Shown: in pieces, positions 10,569-20,406 of the stretch
Layout: each line of letters starts with the position of its first letter
Position numbering within the stretch: the stretch's first letter is position 1
Assembly (NCBI GenBank): GCA_018711305.1
Contig: DVIL01000074.1
Location: 1 to 64,000 of the forward strand
Length of the DNA stretch: 64,000 nucleotides
Source of the DNA: Candidatus Coprenecus stercorigallinarum
GTDB lineage: Bacteria > Bacteroidota > Bacteroidia > Bacteroidales > UBA932
Direction of reading: 5' to 3'
The notes under the pieces: generated by a model
Told to the model about the DNA's origin: nothing
Databases searched by the model: none
What the model saw: only the letters and a program-made list of their open reading frames with translations
Position numbers and translations under genes: made by a program

Positions 10569-11276
10569 TTATTTGTGGACCAGTGTGCCGACCTGCTCTC
10601 CTGAGAGCAGTCTGCCGAGGTTTCCCTCCCGGTTCATGTCGAAGACGATAATATGCATGCCGTTGTCCTTGCACAGGGCGAAAGCGGTGCTGTCCATCAC
10701 CTTCAGCCCGTCAGAGAGGGCCTTGTCAAATGTCAGCTCATCGTACCTGGCAGCCGCCGGATCCTTCTCCGGATCTGCGGTGTAGACTCCATCCACCCTG
10801 GTACCCTTCAGCAGAGCGTCAGCTCCGATTTCGCAGGCCCTGAGAGCCGCCGCCGAATCCGTAGTGAAAAACGGGTTGCCGGTACCTCCGGCTATAAGGG
10901 CAACCGCACCGCGCTCCATGGCCGCTACAGCATTGTCCCTGGTATAATACTCCGCAATGGGCTTCATCGGAGTAGAGGTGAATACCTCCGCATCCACCCC
11001 GGCACTGCGTATTGCCATCGCCAGACCGAGACTGTTGATCACCGTCGCAAGCATCCCCATGCGGTCTCCGCCTACACGGTCAAATCCCTTGCCGGCTCCA
11101 GAAAGTCCTCTGAAAATATTGCCGCCACCCACTACAATAGCGACCTGTACTCCGTTCCTGACTGCAGCGGCCACCTCTGCGGCATAACGGGCCAGCATAC
11201 CTTCATCGATGCCGCGTCCCTCATGTCCTCCAAGGCTCTCCCCGCTGAGTTTGAGCAATACCCTTTTATACTTCAT
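10569..11276 (-). CDS. pyrH: UMP kinase
   Basis: A 235-residue bacterial UMP kinase of the amino-acid-kinase fold, phosphorylating UMP to UDP in pyrimidine nucleotide synthesis. Motifs: LLKLSGESLGG at the N-terminus, VVGGGNIFRGL, GGDRMGMLATVINSL, AGGTGNPFFTTDSAAALRA and the DG-containing KVMDSTAFALCKDN. The track ORF begins at an upstream ATG (11294), but MKYKRVLLKLSGES at 11276 matches the family. It is first in the pyrH-frr transcript. Confidence 0.96.
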   Translation of the reverse strand: MKYKRVLLKLSGESLGGHEGRGIDEGMLARYAAEVAAAVRNGVQVAIVVGGGNIFRGLSGAGKGFDRVGGDRMGMLATVINSLGLAMAIRSAGVDAEVFTSTPMKPIAEYYTRDNAVAAMERGAVALIAGGTGNPFFTTDSAAALRACEIGADALLKGTRVDGVYTADPEKDPAAARYDELTFDKALSDGLKVMDSTAFALCKDNGMHIIVFDMNREGNLGRLLSGEQVGTLVHK

Positions 11277-11302
11277 ATTATCCCGAATTTGCATTTATCC
11301 TG

Positions 11303-11310
11303 CAAATTTA
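11303..11310 (-). promoter_or_regulatory. -7 element of pyrH
   Basis: TAAATTTG on the minus strand lies 26 bases before the pyrH ATG, giving a leader of roughly 20 bases. The -33 box is unclear. Confidence 0.5.
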
Positions 11311-11416
11311 CTGAAATTTCTCTTTCGACATAGCTTCCATCCCTCTTTTTACCATCAGCCCCATCGGATTTCAAACAATTTTCGCAAAACTCCATTTTCA
11401 GCTCACTGACAACCCG

Positions 11417-11483
11417 AAAATTGCACATTGTTTTATACCCGCTTAATAATAAAGAACTTACAAAAGGTCCTGCATTTCTCACA
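11417..11483 (+). repeat. isolated copy of the 83-bp-array core repeat
   Basis: The segment aaaattgcacattg...taataataaag...ctgcatttctcac aligns without gaps of note to the array units at 26510-26740. It sits in the 232-base gap between pyrH and the TolC gene; nothing else is recognised there. Confidence 0.55.
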
Positions 11484-11526
11484 CGCACGGACATCATCAT
11501 AATGAAACCTGCCTTGGACAAGCAGA

Positions 11527-13095
11527 TCATTTCTCCTCCGCGAGCAGCCCGTCGATGTCGGAACAGATGGCGGTGCCGGAAGCGTAGTCCCAAAGGGTGA
11601 CGGAGCGGATGTTGTAGTAGTAGTACCAGTAGTAATAGAGTTGCTGGACGTAGTCCTGGCGGGCGAGGTCCTTGGCGTCGCGGGCGTCGTTGAGCTCGAG
11701 GACGCTCATGCGGCCGAGCAGGAAGGATTCGACGGAGGCCTGATAACGGGCCGAGGCCACACGGTCGGACTCCTGGGCGAGGGTGAGCTGGCCGGCCTGG
11801 TTGTTGAACTGCTCGGTAAGCAGGAATATATCCTGGTTGAAGTTGAGTTCCTCCTGCTGAAGCTGGGAGCGGACCACGTCGCGGTTGCTCTCGGCCACTT
11901 TGACCTGCCCCTTGCGCTTGCCCCAGTCCAGAATCGGAATCGACAGTCCGATAGACACCACTTCCTGGTCCCGAATGTCGTTGTAGGCCATGGCCAGCTC
12001 GCGGTTCACTCCGGAGTATCCGACTGTCACGTTCAGGTCCACCTGGTACCGCTGGCCCTTGGCTGTGGCTACATCGTAGTCGGCTTCGAGTTTGCGGCGC
12101 AGGATGTTCTGGGCAAATGAGCTGTTGGACAATGCCTTGCTGAGTACATCCTCATAGTCGAGCACAGGCAGGGGAATGGCTTCCGGCAGCACGGCCCGGA
12201 TGGTATCGTTTTCAGAGAGGCCGAGGAAGGCTCTGAGGGAGAACATGGCGGAGTTCAGACTGCTGCGGCAGGAGGTCACCTCTGCCTTGGCCTGCAGGGC
12301 AGAGAGGCTCAGCTGCATAAGCTCGGTCTCGGATATCTGTCCTATGGTCCGCCGCTCCTTGGCGATGGCATAGAGCTTGTCGGCGTTCTCGAGGTTCTGC
12401 TCGGCTATCTTCAGGTTCTCCACGGCGAGGATATAATTGAAAAAATAAGTGACCGTATTCATCTTGACTGTCTCCATGTCCTCGATGTAGGCGGCCCGGG
12501 ACTCGGCGTAACGCACAGGTTCAATTTTCTTGTCCCAACGGAAGGTGTTGACGGAAAACAGAGGCTGGTTGAGGGTCAATGCCACAGGCGCGGCCATGAA
12601 CTCGTTGTATCCGTTCGCCCCCAGCTGCCGCGTCATGTCCAGGCCGGTGGTCAGGGAGACAGTACCTCCGGTAAACGGAATGTTCTGGGTCACGGACAGT
12701 TCTCCGGTAAGTCCCAGCCAGTTGCTGCGCACGTAGCTGTAGGTTCCGTCGGCATTCTGGTAGGAATTGTAGTTGTTGTTGAATGTCGGGAGAGTGCCGT
12801 TGAAGACCAGTTCCGGCAGTCTCTCCGCCTTGTAGGTCCGGTACTGCCAGTATGCGCTCTTTAGCTGGTTAAGAGCCACCGCCGCATCCACCGACTGCCC
12901 GCAGGCCAGGTCCATCGCCCCCTCGAGGGTCAGCTCCATCACGCCGCCCTCCTGTGTCCCGTCCATCCCATCCGGGACATTGCCCATTTCCGGCAGGACG
13001 CTCTCACCGGTATCCTGCGCCGCCAGTCGCTGCCCCGGCACCGCTACCAGCAGCACCGCAATAATCATTGCCGTTTCCCGAAAAATACGTTTCAT
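11527..13095 (-). CDS. TolC-family outer-membrane efflux protein (exporter operon, last gene)
   Basis: A 522-residue outer-membrane channel of the TolC/OEP family with a cleavable signal peptide (MKRIFRETAMIIAVLLVAVPGQRLAAQ). Two OEP repeats of long periplasmic helices are visible: residues about 60-270, containing ENLKIAEQNLENADKLYAIAKERRTIGQISETEL, and about 300-500, containing QEELNFNQDIFLLTEQFNNQAGQLTLAQES. It would form the trimeric exit duct for the ABC exporter encoded just upstream. It is last in the operon, 39 bases after permease B4. The N-terminal 30-residue Gly/Glu-rich segment after the signal peptide is a linker of no known role. It is not the same protein as the RND-linked TolC at 55303. 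Confidence 0.9.
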   Translation of the reverse strand: MKRIFRETAMIIAVLLVAVPGQRLAAQDTGESVLPEMGNVPDGMDGTQEGGVMELTLEGAMDLACGQSVDAAVALNQLKSAYWQYRTYKAERLPELVFNGTLPTFNNNYNSYQNADGTYSYVRSNWLGLTGELSVTQNIPFTGGTVSLTTGLDMTRQLGANGYNEFMAAPVALTLNQPLFSVNTFRWDKKIEPVRYAESRAAYIEDMETVKMNTVTYFFNYILAVENLKIAEQNLENADKLYAIAKERRTIGQISETELMQLSLSALQAKAEVTSCRSSLNSAMFSLRAFLGLSENDTIRAVLPEAIPLPVLDYEDVLSKALSNSSFAQNILRRKLEADYDVATAKGQRYQVDLNVTVGYSGVNRELAMAYNDIRDQEVVSIGLSIPILDWGKRKGQVKVAESNRDVVRSQLQQEELNFNQDIFLLTEQFNNQAGQLTLAQESDRVASARYQASVESFLLGRMSVLELNDARDAKDLARQDYVQQLYYYWYYYYNIRSVTLWDYASGTAICSDIDGLLAEEK

Positions 13096-13134
13096 TTTAT
13101 TCGCACTTTAACATTTTGGTTACTATTCAAATAT

Positions 13135-14442
13135 CTACTCTTCCCTGAGCGCTTCCGAAGGCCGCATCCCTGTGACTTTCCACACGGAGAGGAGGGCCGC
13201 CAGGGCATTTATCAGGAATATCGTTCCGGCCACAATCACTGTCACCACGACTCCCGACAGGAAGCCGGACGTAATCAGAGGCCACGGTGCCATCGACTCG
13301 GCGGACGGATATGCACCGTAACGCACTGCTCCCAGCACTGCCGGTTCTCTTCCCATTGCAAGGGAAAGGTTGAATACGATCAGCACTCCTATGCCGACAG
13401 CGACAGCAGTTATTCCCACGCTCTGCAGCATGGCGTCCAGTCTCAGCCGGGAAGGCGTCGCTCCCATGGCAGTACGGACTCCATATTCGTCCTTGCTCTT
13501 GCGAGAATACAGAAGCCAGAATGACAGCACGCCCAAGGCCATGTTCAGGAGCAGGAACACAATACCGACACGGTAGAAAGTCACATCCTGATTGCTTTGC
13601 ACCTGATTGAGCATAGGCCATGCACTTCTGGCCCGCACGTTGCCGAATGCCGCCTGCGATGATGAGAGCCGGAGATTGACAGCCGCCGTAAGCTCATCCA
13701 TATCCGTACCCGGCTCAGCACGCACCGCCCATCCGGCATAACCGTTGGCTATATCGGAGTTCAGCCCGGACGCCCTGACATTGACAATCATCACGGGCAC
13801 AGGGACTCCGGTAGTCTCCCATACCTTCTGGCGGGACACCACCCCGACTATCGTGTTGGAGCCGCTCTCGTTGGTATCGAAAGACCTGCCTATCGGATTC
13901 TCCCCGGGGAACAGGAACTCCGCAAGATCCTCCGAGACAATCACCCTTCCGGGTATATCCTGTTCAGGAGGCAGACCTCCCTCCGGTAATACCCACCGGT
14001 AGCCCAAGGTCCCGATAAAGTCACTGCCGGTCACTCTATGCATCACGGCGCAACTGATAAAATGGGAAGAATCCCGGAATGCCCCGACAAAATGCTGATT
14101 GTTCACCCCTGGGGAAAACGCCCCGTAGGGAGTGACGGCCTCCGCACCTTCTACAGATGCCAAAAGTTCTCCCATCTGATTGAAATTACCCAAAACACGC
14201 TCAGGATCAGCCGCAGCGGCATCATACATCGGATCGTAATCCGGCAGCACCCTAACAGGTACCATCAGTACCTTCTCCGGCTCCCAGCCCATCGGGATCA
14301 GAGCCTTGCGCAGCTGTTTCATAATCTCCTCATCGGCCAGCAGCCAGCCTACCGTAAACACCATGACGGTCTCTATGACAAACCATGTCCGGCTCATTCT
14401 GTTCTTGTGTCTCTTTCTCATGGCAGATTTACTGTTTTTCAT
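13135..14442 (-). CDS. FtsX/MacB-like ABC permease B4 (divergent B type)
   Basis: A 435-residue permease with one N-terminal helix (WFVIETVMVFTVGWLLA), a large periplasmic MacB_PCD-like domain (about 45-270) and three C-terminal helices of the FtsX fold ending in MRPSEALREE. It pairs with the A-type permease upstream (A4) and is the most divergent of the four B-type proteins: the MLKQIFKQLWFYRR leader of the others is replaced by a basic Lys/Arg-rich stretch. Translation may begin at ATG 14442, overlapping the A4 gene by 14 bases, or at ATG 14421; neither has a clear ribosome-binding site. It likely forms a heterodimer with A4 powered by the single ATPase of the operon. Confidence 0.85.
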   Translation of the reverse strand: MKNSKSAMRKRHKNRMSRTWFVIETVMVFTVGWLLADEEIMKQLRKALIPMGWEPEKVLMVPVRVLPDYDPMYDAAAADPERVLGNFNQMGELLASVEGAEAVTPYGAFSPGVNNQHFVGAFRDSSHFISCAVMHRVTGSDFIGTLGYRWVLPEGGLPPEQDIPGRVIVSEDLAEFLFPGENPIGRSFDTNESGSNTIVGVVSRQKVWETTGVPVPVMIVNVRASGLNSDIANGYAGWAVRAEPGTDMDELTAAVNLRLSSSQAAFGNVRARSAWPMLNQVQSNQDVTFYRVGIVFLLLNMALGVLSFWLLYSRKSKDEYGVRTAMGATPSRLRLDAMLQSVGITAVAVGIGVLIVFNLSLAMGREPAVLGAVRYGAYPSAESMAPWPLITSGFLSGVVVTVIVAGTIFLINALAALLSVWKVTGMRPSEALREE

Positions 14443-15727
14443 TCAACGAATCGACAACACTGGACCTCATAGTCCTCAATACCGGGATAAGGGAGGAGAG
14501 CAGATTGAGCAGCAGCACGCTCATAAACACAGCCGCATAGACGTCAACCCGCAGGAACATATCCGTCGGGAAGACCAGATCAGCCTGCAGCACCCCCGTT
14601 CCATATCCGGATTTGGAGCCGGCCAGCACCGGAGAGAGCAGCCTCAGCAGACCGCCGGCACAAAACATTCCTGCCAGTCCTCCGATCAGAGTCAGGAGGA
14701 AATTCTCCGAAAGCACCTGCTTCACCAGCACCCCGGCCGAAGCCCCATAGGCCTTGCGCACTCCGAACTCGGCAATCCGCTCCTCCACGCTGGAAGACAC
14801 CATGCCGCTCAGATTGACTGCCGGAATAAGCATCAGCAGGAGCACCATCGCAGCGATTGCCGAGATGAATACTCCGACATGGGCATCTGTGGACGCGCCC
14901 AAATAGGTCAGAGGGACAGTCTCCTCCGGGGATATGTACATGCCGTCAGCCTTGCCGAACGAGGCATTGTATCTGGCTATCACCTCCTCTACCCCTGCCC
15001 TGATTGCAGGGAAATCCCTGCGGCTGCCGGCCAGCAGGCACATCATGTCAGTTCCTACGTAAGGCTCGTTGTGAATGAGCGAAGCCATCTCGCGGCCCAT
15101 CTGTATTGGCAGCCATATCCCAGCATCGGCAAGCATGGCCATAACTGACACGTCCCGCACCACCCCGCATATTCTGAGCGACGTACCGCCGTACATAAGT
15201 TCCCTTCCGGCCGCATCCTCGGTGCCGAAACATCTGCGTGCCGTAGTGGCGGACAGCACCGCCTCGGGGAGCGCCGGATTCCATTCTCCGGAAGGGGCCC
15301 TGCCGGAAATGAACTCGAACTGACAGACTTCCCAGAAGCCGTCATCCACATACAGTTCAGGAACGGTGACAATCCCTCTGCCCGGAACTTCCAGATCCAC
15401 TCCCTTGGTCAGACCGGAATAGGTAATCACGGCCGTATTCTCCACCCCATCAATACCGGCATCCTCCAACAGGGCTGCGAAACGGGAGCTGACCATAGTA
15501 TTCAGCTTGGGATTCCCGTCCTCATCACACAGGAGTACGCTGCCTATGAGCATCATTCTGTCACGGTCTCTTTCAGGGTAAATACTTCTGGAAGCCATCA
15601 GGACAAACATCAGAAACGCCATGATGAAAGCCATGGACAGAGTGACGCCCACTATGTAAAGCAGGCTGTACTGCCGGTTCTTAAGCATTATCTGCCAGCT
15701 CTGGCGGAGGTAAACGGGGAGTTTCAT
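14429..15727 (-). CDS. FtsX/MacB-like ABC permease A4
   Basis: A 432-residue A-type permease: first helix YSLLYIVGVTLSMAFIMAFLMF, periplasmic domain about 45-275 containing the PERDRDRMM motif shared by all A paralogues (PETHRDRMM in others), then three helices with LSGMVSSSVEERIAEFGVRKAYGAS, a signature of this set, and the tail SSVVDSLNEKQ. It is encoded 12 bases after the ATPase gene and directly before B4. FtsX-fold permeases of this kind do not move substrate through the inner membrane but drive it from the periplasm through TolC by mechanotransmission; the substrate is unknown. Confidence 0.87.
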   Translation of the reverse strand: MKLPVYLRQSWQIMLKNRQYSLLYIVGVTLSMAFIMAFLMFVLMASRSIYPERDRDRMMLIGSVLLCDEDGNPKLNTMVSSRFAALLEDAGIDGVENTAVITYSGLTKGVDLEVPGRGIVTVPELYVDDGFWEVCQFEFISGRAPSGEWNPALPEAVLSATTARRCFGTEDAAGRELMYGGTSLRICGVVRDVSVMAMLADAGIWLPIQMGREMASLIHNEPYVGTDMMCLLAGSRRDFPAIRAGVEEVIARYNASFGKADGMYISPEETVPLTYLGASTDAHVGVFISAIAAMVLLLMLIPAVNLSGMVSSSVEERIAEFGVRKAYGASAGVLVKQVLSENFLLTLIGGLAGMFCAGGLLRLLSPVLAGSKSGYGTGVLQADLVFPTDMFLRVDVYAAVFMSVLLLNLLSSLIPVLRTMRSSVVDSLNEKQ

Positions 15728-15739
15728 CTTTTCTCTTTT

Positions 15740-16405
15740 TTATCCGATGATACGGCCGTCGAGCATACGGACGATGCGGTCGGTCTGCTTGGCCTGGGAC
15801 TCGTTGTGGGTCACCATCAGGATGGTCTTGCCGCGCTGCTTGTTGACCTCGTGCAGGAGCTCCATGACCTCGGCTCCCATCTTGGAGTCCAGGTTACCGG
15901 TGGGCTCGTCCGCAAGGATGATCGAGGGGTCTCCGACAAGGGCACGGGCGATGGCAACTCTCTGGCACTGACCTCCGGAAAGCTGTGAGGGGAAATGCTT
16001 CACCCTGTGGCTCAGTCCCACGGCCTCGATCATCTTCATGGCCCTTTCCTTGCGCTCGGTCGCTCCCATCTTGCGGTAAAGCAGGGGCATCTGCACGTTG
16101 TCCAGGACGTTGAGCGAGGGAATCAGGTGGAAGCTCTGGAATACAAAGCCTAACTCTGTGTTGCGGAAGCGGGCGGCCTCCCGGGCGTTGAGTCCGGAAA
16201 CGGCCTTGCCGTGCAGCTCCACGGTGCCGGAAGAAGGCTCGTCGAGCAGGCCTGCGATGTTGAGCAGGGTGGACTTTCCGCAGCCGGAAGGTCCCATGAT
16301 ACTTACAAACTCCCCGTCGCGCACTTCGAGGTTGATGTTGTCGAGAGCCATGGTCTCGATCTCGGAGGTTCTGTAGATTTTGGAAATTTCGATAAGCTTG
16401 ATCAT
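15740..16405 (-). CDS. ABC transporter ATP-binding protein (MacB-N/LolD type)
   Basis: A 221-residue stand-alone nucleotide-binding subunit of the LolD/MacB/FtsE group. Walker A is GPSGCGKST (38-46), the Q-loop Gln is at 90 (GFVFQSF), the signature is LSGGQ (142-146), Walker B is IILADEPTG (162-170) and the H-loop is VTHN. All catalytic residues are intact. It is the only ATPase in an operon with eight permease genes, sitting between pairs three and four. Either one dimer serves several permease pairs, or only some pairs assemble at a time. MacB itself is a fusion of such a domain to a permease; here they are separate. Confidence 0.94.
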   Translation of the reverse strand: MIKLIEISKIYRTSEIETMALDNINLEVRDGEFVSIMGPSGCGKSTLLNIAGLLDEPSSGTVELHGKAVSGLNAREAARFRNTELGFVFQSFHLIPSLNVLDNVQMPLLYRKMGATERKERAMKMIEAVGLSHRVKHFPSQLSGGQCQRVAIARALVGDPSIILADEPTGNLDSKMGAEVMELLHEVNKQRGKTILMVTHNESQAKQTDRIVRMLDGRIIG

Positions 16406-16458
16406 GATTTTAAATTTTTATGTGTTTTTAAATATTTTGCAAAATTTAAATTCTTCGT

Positions 16459-17763
16459 TTATTCGTCCTTGAGCACATCCGCCGGCGACTCCCTGAGGGC
16501 TCCGAGCACGGGCACAATGGTCGAGAGGGTCACTACCACGAACAGCACGGCGGCAGTGATGCCGGCCACGGCGAGGAAGTGGCGGACAGGCTCGAACAAT
16601 ACCGGCAGGCTGTCAATGACGACGTCATTCAGATAGCCGGCATAGAGGGCGGTGGCACAGAAGTCGATCTTGCCTATGACAAGGACATTGATCACTATCA
16701 CCAGCCCTACAATCAGGGAAATGAGGAAGAGAATCCACACCTCGGCGAGCTGCTGCAGGACGATGCTGCCCACAGGTCCGCCCATGGCACGGCGCACTCC
16801 GGTCTCCCCCCGCCTCTCCTGTGTCCTCAGCCATGCGAAGGAGGCCACACCTATGAGGATGCACACTAACAGGAAGACGAAGAGGGCCCGCCACATGAAG
16901 GTGTCGTTCACGGTTGACTCCAGATTGCTCTCCAGCGCACTGACGGATGCCACCCTCCAGTTGCCGAAAGCAAGGTCCTCCCTCCATGTCTTCTTGGCCT
17001 GCTGTATGAAGGCTTCCCCGTCCACACCGGGAGCCAGACGGAATATCCACACTACGGACATCCCTTTATCGAGAGCCACGATATCGGCCCCGGCATACAT
17101 CACGAAACTCCGGTACTCCTTGTCCTTCTCGATCTTTACGGGTGCAATCACGCCTGAGATGCGCCAGTTGTACGCCGCATAGTTGCTGAACTGCGAGAGA
17201 CGGCGGCCTACGGGATTCTCCCCGGGGAAAAGCATCTGAGCCAGATCCTCGGTGATGATTACAGTGTTCGGAAGGTCCTCTATCGGAGCTCCCTGCGGCC
17301 ACACCTGCCGGTACTGCAGCAACTGCAGGTCGCTTGCCCCTGCCTCGCGGATATGGTACGCATACTGCACATAAGCCTTGCTTGCGGTATCTGTAATTAC
17401 CGCCTGGTTGTAGTTGCTGTAGTTCAGGCCGGGAAGAGTGGCACCGACCGGAGCCGCGTCCTGTATCTCCGACATCTCCCTGAGAGCGTTGCCGATACGG
17501 TGAAAGTCCTCCGATATGTGCTCCGGAGTATCCATCTCCGGACGGTATCCGCTCTGTCCCACTCCCAAGCGGTCGAGCGTGACGGCATACACTCCCTCCG
17601 CCTCGTATCCGTCCGGAAGATGAGTACGGTATATCCCGGGCCATACGGCATTGACCAGAAACCACGATGCTGCCGCGATGAGAGTCATCTCTATGAAAAG
17701 CCAGGCATTGCCGCGGCGGTAGTACCAGAGCTGTTTGAATATCTGTTTAAGCATAGCTGTCAT
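16459..17763 (-). CDS. FtsX/MacB-like ABC permease B3
   Basis: A 434-residue B-type permease with the common leader MLKQIFKQLWYYRR at residue 4 onward, first helix WLFIEMTLIAAASWFLVNAVW, a periplasmic domain of about 230 residues (EGVYAVTLDRLGVGQSGYRP..., FPGENPVGRRLSQF) and three C-terminal helices ending SPADVLKDE. Its start overlaps the A3 stop by one base (TAATG), so the pair is translationally coupled. A 53-base AT-rich gap with a TTTTGCAAAA palindrome separates it from the ATPase gene. Confidence 0.87.
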   Translation of the reverse strand: MTAMLKQIFKQLWYYRRGNAWLFIEMTLIAAASWFLVNAVWPGIYRTHLPDGYEAEGVYAVTLDRLGVGQSGYRPEMDTPEHISEDFHRIGNALREMSEIQDAAPVGATLPGLNYSNYNQAVITDTASKAYVQYAYHIREAGASDLQLLQYRQVWPQGAPIEDLPNTVIITEDLAQMLFPGENPVGRRLSQFSNYAAYNWRISGVIAPVKIEKDKEYRSFVMYAGADIVALDKGMSVVWIFRLAPGVDGEAFIQQAKKTWREDLAFGNWRVASVSALESNLESTVNDTFMWRALFVFLLVCILIGVASFAWLRTQERRGETGVRRAMGGPVGSIVLQQLAEVWILFLISLIVGLVIVINVLVIGKIDFCATALYAGYLNDVVIDSLPVLFEPVRHFLAVAGITAAVLFVVVTLSTIVPVLGALRESPADVLKDE

Positions 17764-19082
17764 TATTTTGCAGAGTTCAGTGAATCAGTGATGGGCCGGC
17801 GGATAACCTTGGCGGCAGGTATCAGGGCCGAGACAATATTGAGTACCAGGACTATCGCCAAAAGCAGCACATAGAGCTTGAGCCTGAAGAAATCCCGGAC
17901 GGAGAACACCGCGGCCTCCACTTCCTCCATGGAGAAAGCCGTTGCCATGGCCTCCCCTGGCACCATGCCGTTGAGCTGTTCCGAGAACACGCCTAAAAGC
18001 AGGTAGGACAGGACGAGTCCGAGAACTCCGCCCAGTAGGGTCAGCAGCAGGTTCTCGCCCGTAATCTGCTGCAGCACGTCCCCCCGCCAGGCCCCGAAGG
18101 ACTTGCGCACTCCGAACTCACTCATGCGGGCCTCCATGCGGGAGCCGACCATGCCGGAGAGATTGATCATCGGTATCAGCAGGATGAAGAACATGATGCC
18201 TATCCCTATCCATGTAAACGAGGCAGAGGTCATGCCGGTCCATCTCAGGGCCATCTCCCTTACCGAGGGTATCCCGGTCTGGTAGGAGTACACCCACTCC
18301 ACGTCAGAGCCGTTGTTGTACCTTTCGAGCCTGCCTTCCAAAGTCTCCCGTATGGCCCTGAAGTCGCTCCTGTCCCGGGCGAGCAGATACACGAAGTACT
18401 CTCCGAGCAAGGTAGGACGGCCTATGAACTGCTTCAGCCCGGCACTCCGGGCGTCTCCGTCCAGGTCCGGAAGCCACAGCTGGGAGAAAGCGAACGAGGC
18501 CGTCTGCGGCACATCCCGCACCACTCCGCACACCCGGAACTCCCGGTCATTGATGAAAATCCTCTCCCCCACTATATCCTCCCGGCCGTACAGAGCCCTG
18601 GCAAGCGACCCGCAGACCACCGCCTCTGGCGCGGCCTGGTTCCAGCTCGTCTCCGACAGGGCGTGACCGTAGAGGAAATCCAGCTCGAAGACCTTCCAGT
18701 ACTCCGTATCCACGTTTGAGGCCACGCTGCTTACCGCCTCACCCAAGTCATTGACCACCATCGCCGGCTCATAGGCCACAGCCGTCAGAGCCTCCAGGCC
18801 CTCCACCGGCTCGTTCCGGATGAAGCGGTCGATGAATTCCTGGCTGACCCGTGCGTTGGATCCGCCTTCAGAGCCCCGTTGGGCCTCCACAAACGTGGGA
18901 ATCACCAGCATCCTGTCCCTGTGCACCTCCGGATAGGAGTTGTCGAAGTGCATCGACTGCACCGTCAGGTAAGCCATCACCAGCGCCAGCGAGAAGCCCG
19001 TACCGATGATATAGACCGCGCTGTACACCCTCGACTTGCGCAGGTCGTACCACGCCTCTTTTATATACATTCCAAGTTTCAT
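17763..19082 (-). CDS. FtsX/MacB-like ABC permease A3
   Basis: A 439-residue A-type permease, the longest of the set. First helix YSAVYIIGTGFSLALVMAYLTV, PEVHRDRMLVIPTF at the start of the periplasmic domain, GMVGSRMEARMSEFGVRKSFGAWRGDVL preceding the FtsX helices, and the tail RRPITDSLNSAK. It is very close in sequence to A2, suggesting recent duplication. It begins 19 bases after B2. Confidence 0.87.
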   Translation of the reverse strand: MKLGMYIKEAWYDLRKSRVYSAVYIIGTGFSLALVMAYLTVQSMHFDNSYPEVHRDRMLVIPTFVEAQRGSEGGSNARVSQEFIDRFIRNEPVEGLEALTAVAYEPAMVVNDLGEAVSSVASNVDTEYWKVFELDFLYGHALSETSWNQAAPEAVVCGSLARALYGREDIVGERIFINDREFRVCGVVRDVPQTASFAFSQLWLPDLDGDARSAGLKQFIGRPTLLGEYFVYLLARDRSDFRAIRETLEGRLERYNNGSDVEWVYSYQTGIPSVREMALRWTGMTSASFTWIGIGIMFFILLIPMINLSGMVGSRMEARMSEFGVRKSFGAWRGDVLQQITGENLLLTLLGGVLGLVLSYLLLGVFSEQLNGMVPGEAMATAFSMEEVEAAVFSVRDFFRLKLYVLLLAIVLVLNIVSALIPAAKVIRRPITDSLNSAK

Positions 19083-19101
19083 ATTTTCTCCTTTTTCTGA
19101 T

Positions 19102-20400
19102 TTATTCGTCCTTTAAAATATCGGCCGTCCTCTCCCTCAGAGCCTTGCCGAGGGGGATCAGGGCCGCGAGGGTCACCGCAGCCAGCAGCACCGCCGTCAC
19201 TATCCCCGCCACCGCGAGAAAATGGACCGTCGGGTCGTAGAGCAGCGGCAGGCTGTCATAGAGCACCGGCAGCACCTGACCATGCGGGGCAGCGATGTCT
19301 ATCTTGCCTATGACAATGATATTGACGGCCAGGATAAGTCCCAGTACCAACGCAGCGCCGAAAATCAACCACGCCTCGGCCAGTTGCTGCAGGACAATTC
19401 TACCTGCATCCGAACCCAAGGCCCGCCGCACCCCTATCTCGGAACGCCGCATCCTGAGTCTGAGCCAACTGAAGGAAGCCATTGCTATGAGCACATTGGC
19501 TATCAGGAATACCCAGAGCGCCTTCCATTTGAATATTCCGGTAACGACATACATTCCCATCAGTTCCTCCATCGGAGCCACCGAAGCAACTCGCCAATTG
19601 CCGTATGTCATCTCACTGCGCCAGGTCCGGGAAGCCCGGTCAATGAAAGCGCGGGCATCCACATCCGGACGGATACGGAAGATATAGCACGGGGTACCGT
19701 ACCAGAAATTCAGGACACTGACATCGGAGGCCAGTACTGTCGGCACGGGATCCTCGTCAAAACTGAACTTCAGGGGTTCGACAACTCCGGATATCACCCA
19801 GTCCCACTCCTTTGGAGGAGGGCAGGAGGAGGCATCCGAAAGCCGGCGGCCCACCGGATTCTCTCCGGGAAAGAGAGTCATGGCCAGGTCATTGGTTATC
19901 ACGGCCGACCCGGGAACATCCTCTATCGGAGCATCCTTGGGCCATACCTGACGATAGTTCAGAATCTCCATGTCGCGGGCTCCGGTCCTGCGGGTGTGGA
20001 TACAATAGTATATGTTGTTCTCTGCAGAAGAGTCCACAGGAAAGAAATTATTGATGTAATTGCTCTTCAGTCCGGGAAGAGAAGCGCCGGTCTCCGCCCA
20101 TTCGCTCACCTCCGGCATCAGGTCCAGAGCCTGCCCGAAGCGTTCTAGTGCCTCCTTCCGAGCATTTCCCATGTCCGCTTCCGGGGCATAGCCGTCCTGC
20201 CCGTCATACAGGGATTCGAGCTTCATCACATACACGCCCTCGTAATCATAGCCGTAAGGCGCCCTATCCGCGCGGTAGTGCACGGTCCATATCTCATTGA
20301 CCAGAAACCAGGAGGTAACCACTATCACTACCAGCTCCAGCAGCAGCCAGAGGCTGTTCCTGCGGTAGAACCACAACTGTTTGAATATCTGTCTGAGCAT
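19102..20400 (-). CDS. FtsX/MacB-like ABC permease B2
   Basis: A 432-residue B-type permease starting MLRQIFKQLWFYRR, with first helix LWLLLELVVIVVTSWFLVNEIW, a periplasmic domain including LFPGENPVGRRLSDA, and three terminal helices ending RERTADILKDE. The segment RRSEIGVRRALGSDAGRIVLQQLAEAW, just before the FtsX helices, is shared with B1 and B3. It starts 6 bases after the A2 stop. Confidence 0.87.
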   Translation of the reverse strand: MLRQIFKQLWFYRRNSLWLLLELVVIVVTSWFLVNEIWTVHYRADRAPYGYDYEGVYVMKLESLYDGQDGYAPEADMGNARKEALERFGQALDLMPEVSEWAETGASLPGLKSNYINNFFPVDSSAENNIYYCIHTRRTGARDMEILNYRQVWPKDAPIEDVPGSAVITNDLAMTLFPGENPVGRRLSDASSCPPPKEWDWVISGVVEPLKFSFDEDPVPTVLASDVSVLNFWYGTPCYIFRIRPDVDARAFIDRASRTWRSEMTYGNWRVASVAPMEELMGMYVVTGIFKWKALWVFLIANVLIAMASFSWLRLRMRRSEIGVRRALGSDAGRIVLQQLAEAWLIFGAALVLGLILAVNIIVIGKIDIAAPHGQVLPVLYDSLPLLYDPTVHFLAVAGIVTAVLLAAVTLAALIPLGKALRERTADILKDE

Positions 20401-20406
20401 ACCTGT